DNA of 64,000 nucleotides. It comes from Flintibacter muris (GTDB lineage Bacteria > Bacillota > Clostridia > Oscillospirales > Oscillospiraceae). The translations under genes were made by a program, and so were the position numbers. Below the pieces are notes generated by a model. The model was not told the origin of the DNA and made no database searches. It saw nothing but the letters and a program-made list of their open reading frames with translations. Location of the stretch: the NCBI RefSeq assembly GCF_943192995.1, contig NZ_CALPCP010000001.1, positions 124,001 through 188,000 of the forward strand, read 5' to 3'. Shown one piece after another: positions 22,071-30,073 of this stretch. The number at the start of each line of letters is the position of its first letter. Within the stretch, counting starts at the first letter, position 1.

Positions 22071-25000
22071 AAAGGAATTTGAGATGCTTTTCGCTCTGAA
22101 CGCCCGGATGAACGGCGGGTTCAGCAGTACCTTCTCTAAGGCTCAGGCGGAATTTACTCGGCTGGGGAAGGAGATCCAGGGCCTCCACCGGGTGCAGGGC
22201 GACATTGCGTCCTATCAGAAACAGCAGAGCGCCATCGAAAATACTCGCTCCAAGCTGGAGAGCCTGCAGAAACAGCACGACCTCCTCCAGAAGGAGATCA
22301 AGGAGACTGAGGGCTCCACCGCTGGCCTAGAGCGGGAAAAGGTCAAGCTGGAGGAACGCATCAAAAATACCGAGGCGGCCCTGGAGCGGCAGAACCAAAA
22401 GCTGGAGACTACGGGCGCACGGCTGAAGGATGCCGGGGTGGACACAGGCATCCTTGCTCAGAAGGATGCCGAACTGACCGCCAAGATCAAGGAGCTTGAA
22501 ACCGCCCAGGACAATGCCGCCGAAGGCGCGGCCAGCTTCGGCGAGAAGTCCGCCCAGGCGTTTGGGACGATCCAGAACGCCATTGCCGCCGCAGGTATAG
22601 CCACGGCGCTGAAGGAGATCGCGGATGCCTATCTGGAGTGTGTGGGAGCGGCCGGGGACTTCCAAGAGTCCATGTCCAATGTGGAGGCCCTCTCGCAGGC
22701 CAACACCCAGGAGATGGCCGCACTGTCCGCACAGGCTAAGGAGCTGGGCGCCACCACGAAGTTCACCGCCCAGGAGGCCGGAGACGCCATGGGCTACATG
22801 GCCATGGCAGGCTGGGACGCAAGCGATATGCTCCAGGGCATGGATGGCGTTCTTCAGCTGGCGGCGGCCTCCGGGGAAGACCTGGCTATGGTGTCGGACA
22901 TCGTCACCGACAGCCTCAGCGCCTTCGGCCTGACGGCAAAGGACACGGCGCACTTCTCTGACGTCCTGGCAGCGGCAGCCACCAACTCCAACACCAACGT
23001 GGCCACCATGGGCGAGACCTTCAAGATGTCCGCCTCGGTGGCCGGGGCCCTGGGGTACAGCATTGAGGACGTGGCCGTGGCCATGGGCCTCATGGCCAAC
23101 AGCGGCGTGAAGGGCTCCATCGCCGGCACCGCTCTGCGGAATACCTTCAATGGGCTCCTGGAGGGCGTCACCCTCACCGGCGCGGCCTTCGGAGAGTATG
23201 AATACTGCGCTGTCAAGGCAGACGGCACCATGAAGGACTTCGGCGCCACCATTGATGAGCTGCGCGGCTACTTCGAGCAGATGACCGAGGCCGAGCGGGT
23301 GGCCAATGCCCAGGCCATCGCTGGCCAGCGTGGTTACAACGGCCTGTTGGCCATCCTGAACGCCACCGACGCAGACTACGCCTCCCTGACCAACAGCATC
23401 AACAACTGCACGGGGGCAGCCCAGCGCATGGCGAATGTCAAGCTGGACAACCTCAACGGCCAGCTGACCCTGATGGACAGTGCGTGGGAGGCCCTAAAGG
23501 TCACCATCGGGGAGCAGTTCAACCCGGAACTGCGGGGCCTGGCCGAAATTGCCACCGACATACTCGGCGGCGTCAATGAATTTATACAGGATCACCCCGC
23601 ACTGGTGAAGGGCCTTATGGCCGCAGCCGGCGCCGTGGGTGCCGGAGTTATCGCCCTCACTGGGGTGGCCACCGTCACCAAGGTGTTGATCCCTCTGATG
23701 GGCGCCCTCACAGCGGCCACGACCGGCGTCAACATCATCGTGGGTGTGACCGCCGCCATCGCTGGCGTTGTGGGTGTAGTGACTGCGCTGGCCACCGCCG
23801 CCGATGCCGGTGTTCCCTCGGTGAAGGAGCTGACCGAGGCCGCACGGGATATGCAGGAGGCCATGGACGAGGCAAGTGTCTCCTATCAGGAGACGGCCAC
23901 CCAGACCATGGCTACGGCGGAAGTAGCCAGCATCTACATTGACAAGCTGGAGGAGATCGAGGCCGCCACCAGCGGCAATGTCGCGGAGAACCAGGAATAC
24001 CACAACATTCTGGCTCTGCTCACTCGTACAGTGCCAGAGCTGGCCGATTACATCGACCTGGAGAGCAATGCCATCGAGGGTGGCACTGAGGCCCTGCGCC
24101 AGCACACCGAAGCCTGGAAGAAGAACGCGGAGGCCCAGGCGTACCAGGAGTACATCAATTCCCTGTATGACCAATACGGGGAGGTCATGGCGGAGTCCGC
24201 CGAGAACAGCATCAAACTGACCCAAGCCCAAATCAAGTTGCAGACCGCTGAGAAGAATTGGGATGCCGCCCTGGTTCGGATGAATGAGCTTTCCGAGGAG
24301 GCTTGTGAAAACGGCACCGCCCTCACTGGCGAGTATTACGAACTGGAGAACGCCATCTTCGGGTACCGGGACGAGATGTATGAGGCGGAGCGCACCATCG
24401 AGAACCTCAACAAGGCCATCGACGCGGATGCGGAGGCGGTTGCCGCCGCCGAGGCGGAGATCGAGAGCGCCCAGGAGGCGGTGGAACAGCTCACCGGCGC
24501 CACCGAGGAGCAGGCGGCGGCGGAGGCCGAGGCCGCAGCGCAGACCCAGGAGCTGCAGGCCGTCATCGGAGATACCGCCGAGCAGGTCATGGCACTGGCG
24601 GAGGCTTACAACGAAGCGTACACGGCCGCGCTGGATTCCATTTCCGGGCAGTATGCCCTTTGGGACGAGGCGGCGGCTGTGGTGGAAACCAGCGCCGGGA
24701 GCATCAACAGTGCCCTGGAGAGTCAGATCACCTATTGGCAGGACTACAACACCAATTTGCAATCTCTGACGGAGCGCAGCGCCGATATTGAGGGCCTGAG
24801 CGCGGTGATCGCCAGCTTTGCCGACGGGAGCCAGGACAGCGTGAACGCAGTCGCTGGCATGGCCAACGCCACGGATGAGGAACTGACCACCATGGTCGCC
24901 AACTGGCAGACCCTCCAGCAGGAGCAGGAGGCCGCCGCCGGGAGCGTGGCCGAGCTGAAGACCGACTTCACCTCCACCATGGACGAACTCCAGACCGAAC

Positions 25001-25530
25001 TGGCCGCCGACATCGAGGCCATGGATCTGGGGGACGAGGCGGCAGCGGCGGGCCGGGCCACCATCCAGGGGTACGTTGATGCGGCAAACGATATGCTCCC
25101 CCAGGTGAAAAGCGCCTATGAGAATTTGGCGAAAGCGGCATCCAATGCCCTGGGCACCCCGTCCTACAGCAATAGCGCCTATGCCGCAAACAGCAGCGTC
25201 CCCATGTACGCCAGCGGCACCGACAACGCGGCCCCCGGCCTTGCCCTGGTGGGCGAGGATGGGCCGGAGCTGGTCTACTTCAACGGTGGGGAAAAGGTCA
25301 TGGACGCGGCGAAGACCGCCGCCTTCCAGTCCAACGCTGCCCCGGCTGTGTCTGCCATGCTCTCGGCAACAGGCGGTTCCTCCCCCTCGGTGCAGGTGGT
25401 GTTCCAGATCAGCGGAAACGCCACGCCTGAGACAGTCCAGGCCCTGCAGGAGTACGGGGATGAGTTCGCCGCCCGCGTGCTGGAGGTCTTGGAGGATGCC
25501 GGCGTAGACGCACAGAGGAGGGCCTACTGA
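22060..25530 (+). CDS. Tail tape measure protein
   Basis: A 1,156-aa protein that sets tail length. N-terminal coiled coil (about residues 25-140), then the conserved tape-measure core (AKELGATTKFTAQEAGDAMGYMAMAGWDASDM, about residues 225-260). A hydrophobic stretch follows (about residues 520-585) and more Ala/Glu-rich coiled coil to about 850. The C-terminus is Ser/Ala-rich with GEDGPELVYFNGGEKV. Length fits a tail of moderate size. The ATG follows GAAGGAGGCATCCA inside the chaperone extension. Confidence 0.95.
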   Translation: MASKKEFEMLFALNARMNGGFSSTFSKAQAEFTRLGKEIQGLHRVQGDIASYQKQQSAIENTRSKLESLQKQHDLLQKEIKETEGSTAGLEREKVKLEERIKNTEAALERQNQKLETTGARLKDAGVDTGILAQKDAELTAKIKELETAQDNAAEGAASFGEKSAQAFGTIQNAIAAAGIATALKEIADAYLECVGAAGDFQESMSNVEALSQANTQEMAALSAQAKELGATTKFTAQEAGDAMGYMAMAGWDASDMLQGMDGVLQLAAASGEDLAMVSDIVTDSLSAFGLTAKDTAHFSDVLAAAATNSNTNVATMGETFKMSASVAGALGYSIEDVAVAMGLMANSGVKGSIAGTALRNTFNGLLEGVTLTGAAFGEYEYCAVKADGTMKDFGATIDELRGYFEQMTEAERVANAQAIAGQRGYNGLLAILNATDADYASLTNSINNCTGAAQRMANVKLDNLNGQLTLMDSAWEALKVTIGEQFNPELRGLAEIATDILGGVNEFIQDHPALVKGLMAAAGAVGAGVIALTGVATVTKVLIPLMGALTAATTGVNIIVGVTAAIAGVVGVVTALATAADAGVPSVKELTEAARDMQEAMDEASVSYQETATQTMATAEVASIYIDKLEEIEAATSGNVAENQEYHNILALLTRTVPELADYIDLESNAIEGGTEALRQHTEAWKKNAEAQAYQEYINSLYDQYGEVMAESAENSIKLTQAQIKLQTAEKNWDAALVRMNELSEEACENGTALTGEYYELENAIFGYRDEMYEAERTIENLNKAIDADAEAVAAAEAEIESAQEAVEQLTGATEEQAAAEAEAAAQTQELQAVIGDTAEQVMALAEAYNEAYTAALDSISGQYALWDEAAAVVETSAGSINSALESQITYWQDYNTNLQSLTERSADIEGLSAVIASFADGSQDSVNAVAGMANATDEELTTMVANWQTLQQEQEAAAGSVAELKTDFTSTMDELQTELAADIEAMDLGDEAAAAGRATIQGYVDAANDMLPQVKSAYENLAKAASNALGTPSYSNSAYAANSSVPMYASGTDNAAPGLALVGEDGPELVYFNGGEKVMDAAKTAAFQSNAAPAVSAMLSATGGSSPSVQVVFQISGNATPETVQALQEYGDEFAARVLEVLEDAGVDAQRRAY

Positions 25531-25745
25531 TGGCAAAGATCTATACCACCGTCCAGGGGGATATGTGGGACAGCATCGCCTTCGCCCAGATGGGGAGCGT
25601 TGATCACACTGACAAGCTAATGAACGCCAACCTTCGGTACCGGGAGATATACATTTTCCCGGCGGGGATCGTTCTGACCATCCCGGAGGTCAAGGAGAGC
25701 GTCAGCAGTTCGCTGCCGCCCTGGAAGAAGGTGGGCTATGAGTAA
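25530..25745 (+). CDS. Tail protein X (LysM-like)
   Basis: This 71-aa protein with TTVQGDMWDSIAF...LMNANLRYREIYIFPAGIVLTIP has the LysM-type fold of P2 gpX, a hub-associated protein. Start overlaps the tape-measure stop (TGATG). Confidence 0.9.
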   Translation: MAKIYTTVQGDMWDSIAFAQMGSVDHTDKLMNANLRYREIYIFPAGIVLTIPEVKESVSSSLPPWKKVGYE

Positions 25746-26799
25746 CAAGAACAACGCCCGCCGCACCGCCGTGGAGGTGGCCTTTGACGGTGCCGACATC
25801 ACGAAGTCCATCCGGCCCTATCTCAAGTCCATGACTTATGTGGACAACGAGGAGGACGAGACTGACGAGCTTCAGATCCAGGTACATGACCGGGATTCCA
25901 TTTGGCTGGAGAAGTGGCTCACCGACGCCATCGAGGCGGCCTCTGCCGCGAAACTGAAGATGGACGCTGTAATCGTTCGGGAGAACTGGACGGGCGGCGG
26001 CAGTGACGCGGTGCTGCCCTGCGGGGAATTTGAGCTGGACAGCGTGGCGGCCTCCGGGCCGCCCGCCGTCATCAACATCAAGGGTACGTCGCTGCCCTTC
26101 AGCGCCCAGGTGCGCCAGACCAAGAAGTCCAAGGCGTGGGAAAACTATACCCTCTCCGGTATTGCCAATGAGATCGCCGGGGCCAACGGCATGGTCTGTA
26201 TGTACGAATCGGCGGCAGACCCCTTTTACTCCCGTGTAGAGCAGATCAAGACCAGCGATATTCAGTTCCTGGAAACGCTGTGCCATAACGCGGGGATCTC
26301 GCTGAAGGCCACCAACCGCATCCTGGTTCTGTTCGACCAGGCCGCCTATGAGTCCAAGGCGGCGGTGTTCACTATCAAGCGGGGGAGCGGTGTCTACACC
26401 AAGTACAAACTGAACGTGGGCACGGCGGACACGCAGTATTCCTCCTGCCGGGTGAGCTATGTCGACCCAAAAGGAAAGTGCATCTCGGCCACGGCGAAAA
26501 TCGAGGACTACAATGCGGACGCCAAGAATAACCAGCAGCTGGAGATCACCGCCAAGGTCGCAGACAAGGACGAGGCCAAGGCCCTGGCGGAAAAGCTCCT
26601 ACGCAAGCACAACCGCTACGCCAAGACCGCCTCGTTCACACTCCCCGGCAATCCCGACCTGGTGGCCGGGGTGACGGTGATGCTGGAGAAGTGGGGCGGC
26701 TGGGACGGAAAGTACATTGTCACTCAGGCAAAGCATACCGTGGGCGGCTCCGGGTACACGGTGCAGGTCAGACTTCGGAGAGTATTGGAGGGGTATTGA
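25738..26799 (+). CDS. Baseplate hub protein D (late control D)
   Basis: A 353-aa protein with the gpD/VgrG-like hub pattern (VEVAFDGADITKSIRPYLKSM, then TDELQIQVHDRDSIW). It joins the tube to the spike. It overlaps gene X by 8 bp and the next gene by TGATG. Confidence 0.9.
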   Translation: MSNKNNARRTAVEVAFDGADITKSIRPYLKSMTYVDNEEDETDELQIQVHDRDSIWLEKWLTDAIEAASAAKLKMDAVIVRENWTGGGSDAVLPCGEFELDSVAASGPPAVINIKGTSLPFSAQVRQTKKSKAWENYTLSGIANEIAGANGMVCMYESAADPFYSRVEQIKTSDIQFLETLCHNAGISLKATNRILVLFDQAAYESKAAVFTIKRGSGVYTKYKLNVGTADTQYSSCRVSYVDPKGKCISATAKIEDYNADAKNNQQLEITAKVADKDEAKALAEKLLRKHNRYAKTASFTLPGNPDLVAGVTVMLEKWGGWDGKYIVTQAKHTVGGSGYTVQVRLRRVLEGY

Positions 26800-27164
26800 T
26801 GGATCGGGAAATGGAGACCTCGCTGGAGAACCTGGTGCGCGTTGGTACTGTCACCTGGGCTGACCCGGTCAAGAGGGTGGCCCGCGTGAAGTTCCAGGAC
26901 ATGGATCTCCCGTCCGCCCCCCTGCACGTCCTGGCCAACCGGCCCTATATCCCAGACTACGATACCAAGCCCCAGCGGACGGAGTTCGAGGCCGGCGGCA
27001 GCGGCGATGCGGCCTATGAGAGCCACAAGCATGACCTGCTGATCAAGCCGTGGATGCCCAAGGTCAACGCTGTGGTGCTGTGCATATACCTCCCCGGCTT
27101 CAACACAGACGGCTACATCCTGGGGGAGATCGGGGCGCTGGGCGAGCTCAAGCAGATGGAATAG
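26799..27164 (+). CDS. Baseplate spike protein V
   Basis: The 121-aa protein has an OB-like start (VRVGTVTWADPVKRVARVKF) and KVNAVVLCIYLPGFNTDGYILGEIG, as in P2 gpV. It lacks the long C-terminal beta-helix of P2 V, so the tip may be supplied by another protein. The start is ATG 26,799. Confidence 0.85.
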   Translation: MDREMETSLENLVRVGTVTWADPVKRVARVKFQDMDLPSAPLHVLANRPYIPDYDTKPQRTEFEAGGSGDAAYESHKHDLLIKPWMPKVNAVVLCIYLPGFNTDGYILGEIGALGELKQME

Positions 27165-27177
27165 GAGGTGGCGCGGC

Positions 27178-27576
27178 ATGGTTATCGGCTGTTTGGGCGA
27201 CATCGTTTTTCAGGTGTCGGAGGCCACGGTGCGTACCCTGGACAATATGACATGGTCCGGCTCCGCCCGGTACGCCGTCCACGAGCGTCACCTGACACAC
27301 GCCCTCACGGAGTTCGTCGGACTTGATCCGGACAAGATCACCTTCGACATCACCCTGTGTACTGACCTGGGGGTGGACCCCATCACGGAGGTGGTGAAAA
27401 TCTGGAATATCGAGCGCAGCGGGAAAGCGGTACCGCTGACCATCGGAACCAAGGGCTACGGCAAGTACCGCTGGAACATTACCAAGCACGAGATGAAGGC
27501 AACGGCCCACTTTATAAACGGCGACATCCACACGGCCACCGTTTCGGTAAGCCTGCAGGAATATCTGGGGGGATAG
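27178..27576 (+). CDS. Tail protein U (P2 gpU family)
   Basis: A 132-aa protein with GDIVFQVS, TWSGSARYAVHERHL and a conserved PLTIGTKGYGKYRW; these fit P2 gpU. The AGGAGGTGGCGCGGC leader precedes the ATG. Confidence 0.85.
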   Translation: MVIGCLGDIVFQVSEATVRTLDNMTWSGSARYAVHERHLTHALTEFVGLDPDKITFDITLCTDLGVDPITEVVKIWNIERSGKAVPLTIGTKGYGKYRWNITKHEMKATAHFINGDIHTATVSVSLQEYLGG

Positions 27577-27578
27577 GT

Positions 27579-27899
27579 ATGAGCTACATCGTTTCCGCGA
27601 CTGACTTGAAATCCATCCAGTTCAACGAGAAGAACGAGTTAAACGCAGTCCTCCAGAACATCGCGGTGATCCTCTCCACGCCCATGGGCACCGTGCCCCT
27701 TTACCGGGACTTCGGGCTTGACTGGTCTTTCCTGGATAAGCCCACCCCCGTGGCGAAGGTGCTGATGGTCGCCCCGGTGAAGGAGGCCATCCAGCGGTGG
27801 GAGCCGCGGGCCGAGGTGCTGGACGTCTCGTTTTCGGAGGACCCGGCCCAGCCGGGTGTATTGATCCCAACAGTGGAGGTGGACATCAACCTTGAGTAG
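27579..27899 (+). CDS. Baseplate wedge protein W (gp25-like)
   Basis: LQNIAVILSTPMGTVPLYRDFGLDWSFLDKP is the gp25/W lysozyme-like wedge signature. At 106 aa it is the usual length. It overlaps the J gene by 8 bp. Confidence 0.92.
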   Translation: MSYIVSATDLKSIQFNEKNELNAVLQNIAVILSTPMGTVPLYRDFGLDWSFLDKPTPVAKVLMVAPVKEAIQRWEPRAEVLDVSFSEDPAQPGVLIPTVEVDINLE

Positions 27900-29028
27900 A
27901 AATACGGAGCATCAATTTATCCCCACAGACACTGGGGAGGTGGTGGCCCTCCTCACGGCACTTTACGAGAAGATCACCAAGACCACCGTTCACCCCGCCA
28001 GCCCGGAAAGGCTGTTCATCCAGTACATGGCCAACATCATCATCCAGGAGAGGGTGCTGTCCAACTATGCGGCAAATCAGAATGTCCCCAGCCGCGCCGA
28101 AGGGGAGAACCTGGACGCCCTGGCGGAGTTGACCCACATCAATGGCAGGCCGGAGGCAAAGCCCGCCGTGTGCAAGGTACGGTTCTCCATCTCGGAGGCC
28201 CAGGATACGGCTATCCTGATCCGCGCCGGCACGAGGGTGACAGACCCCGCTAATACCCTGATTTGGGAGACGGAGGCCGATGCCTACGTCCCCATCGGGG
28301 AGACTTCCGTGGAGCTTCCTGTGCGCTGCCAGACTGCCGGAACAATCGGCAACGGCTATGCCGTCGGCCAGATCAACACGCTGGTGGACGTCTATGACTA
28401 CTACTCGGAGTGTGTCAGCACTACGGAATCCGGCAGCGGCTCCGATGTGCCGGATGATAATGAATACTACGAGCTGATGCGGGCCAGCATGGACTCCTTC
28501 AGCTGTGCCGGAGCCCGGGGCGGGTACATCTTTTGGGCGAAACAGGTCAGCACGGAAATTGCGGACGTGATTGCCAACTCCCCGACCCCCGGTGTGGTCA
28601 AATTGTATGTCCTGATGAACGGCGGGGAGCTGGCCAACGAGGAGGTCAAGGGTAAGGTGCTGGCCGCCTGCAACGCCGATGAGGTGCGCCCCCTGACTGA
28701 CCAGGTATTCGTGGAGGACGCAGATGTCGTTGACTACGACATTGACTTCACCTATTACATCCAGACCGGGAGCGCGGCCAGCGCGGCGGACATCGCCGCA
28801 GCGGTTCAGATGGCGGTGGATGAATTCAACGCCTGGCAGTGCGCCAGGCTGGGCCGGGACATCAATCCCTCGCGCCTGATCAATATGCTGATGCAGACTG
28901 GGATCAAGCGGGTGGAACTGAGAGCCCCGGCCTTCACCGTCCTCCGAGATGGCGGCAACAAGACCGTGCCGCAGGTTGCGTCCTTCGGCACCGCCGCCAT
29001 TGTGAACGGGGGCTATGAGGATGAATAA
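27892..29028 (+). CDS. Baseplate J protein
   Basis: A 378-aa protein with RLFIQYMANIIIQERVLSNYAANQN and RAEGENLDALAELT near the N-terminus, typical of the P2 gpJ/Mu gp47 wedge family. The start is TTG 27,892 within the W gene end; no better start is seen. Confidence 0.93.
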   Translation: MSRNTEHQFIPTDTGEVVALLTALYEKITKTTVHPASPERLFIQYMANIIIQERVLSNYAANQNVPSRAEGENLDALAELTHINGRPEAKPAVCKVRFSISEAQDTAILIRAGTRVTDPANTLIWETEADAYVPIGETSVELPVRCQTAGTIGNGYAVGQINTLVDVYDYYSECVSTTESGSGSDVPDDNEYYELMRASMDSFSCAGARGGYIFWAKQVSTEIADVIANSPTPGVVKLYVLMNGGELANEEVKGKVLAACNADEVRPLTDQVFVEDADVVDYDIDFTYYIQTGSAASAADIAAAVQMAVDEFNAWQCARLGRDINPSRLINMLMQTGIKRVELRAPAFTVLRDGGNKTVPQVASFGTAAIVNGGYEDE

Positions 29029-30073
29029 GCACGGCCTTACAAAAGAAAACCTGGTGGCCACCCTGCCCCCGGCCCTGCGGACTGACCCGTCCGTGGTGGC
29101 ACTGGCCGAGGCCCTCGGAGAAGTGCTGGCCGCCCGCCCGGCGGAAATCGACCTGCTGCGGATCTACCCGGCTATTGACCAACTGGACGAGCGGCTGCTG
29201 GACATACTCGCCTATGACTTCAAAGTGGACTGGTGGGATGCTGACTACTCTTTGGAGGAAAAGCGCCGGACGCTGAAGGACAGCTGGCGCGTCCACAGGC
29301 TCCTGGGCACCAGGGCTGCCGTGGAAATGGCCATCTCCGCCATTTACCCACACACACAGGTGCTGGAGTGGTTCGAGTACGGCGGGGAGCCGTACCACTT
29401 CCGGCTGGACATCAACATCACCAACGACCACATCGACTCGGACAAGCAGCGCCGGGTATTGGAGCGGCTGAACTTTTATAAAAGCCTCCGCTCCCACAAT
29501 GACGGTGTGACCTACTTCGTGGAGGCGGAGCCCGCTGTTGTAAAAGCGGTGGCCAGCGCCCCCGGCCTGACCGAGACCCTCCATGTTCCCCTGGTGCTGC
29601 CGGTGCCGCTGATCCAGCCCACGGCAAGCGTCCGTGTTGGCGCCACAACGGGCCTGTGGGAGAGTGTGGCGGCCAGGGTGGAATTACCCACCCCCATCAT
29701 CAGGCCCACGGCCACGGCCCGCACAGGGGCCACAGCGGCGCTCTACGAGGCGTTCACGGCAGGGGTGGATTTGCCCACGCCTGCTATTCGGAGGACGGCC
29801 AGCGCACGGCTGGGGGCTGCAGTGAGCCTGCTGGAGGAGTTCGAGTCCCGGCTCGTGCTGCCGGACGGAGCGCCGGCGAGGAGCGGGACAAGGCTCCGGG
29901 CAGTCGTGGCCAGCACATGGCAGGAGTGCTATGTGACCCAGGCCGTCCCCCTCATGGATAAGGTGTTAACTGCCGCCGCGCAGGCCCATGCGAAAGGCGT
30001 GGTGGCGTCAACGCAAGAAACAGCAAAGACCCATATCAATTTACAGGAGGTAGACTATGGCGGAACAGAGTAA
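29015..30073 (+). CDS. Tail protein I
   Basis: A 352-aa protein whose first 180 residues match P2 gpI (IDLLRIYPAIDQLDERLLDILAYDFKVDWWDADYSLEEKR). The second half has three similar segments of about 35 residues, each with PTPxIRxTAxARxGA, that extend the protein beyond P2 length and may link to the fiber. ATG 29,015 and ATG 29,021 are both possible. It overlaps the J stop and the fiber start. Confidence 0.88.
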   Translation: MRMNKHGLTKENLVATLPPALRTDPSVVALAEALGEVLAARPAEIDLLRIYPAIDQLDERLLDILAYDFKVDWWDADYSLEEKRRTLKDSWRVHRLLGTRAAVEMAISAIYPHTQVLEWFEYGGEPYHFRLDINITNDHIDSDKQRRVLERLNFYKSLRSHNDGVTYFVEAEPAVVKAVASAPGLTETLHVPLVLPVPLIQPTASVRVGATTGLWESVAARVELPTPIIRPTATARTGATAALYEAFTAGVDLPTPAIRRTASARLGAAVSLLEEFESRLVLPDGAPARSGTRLRAVVASTWQECYVTQAVPLMDKVLTAAAQAHAKGVVASTQETAKTHINLQEVDYGGTE

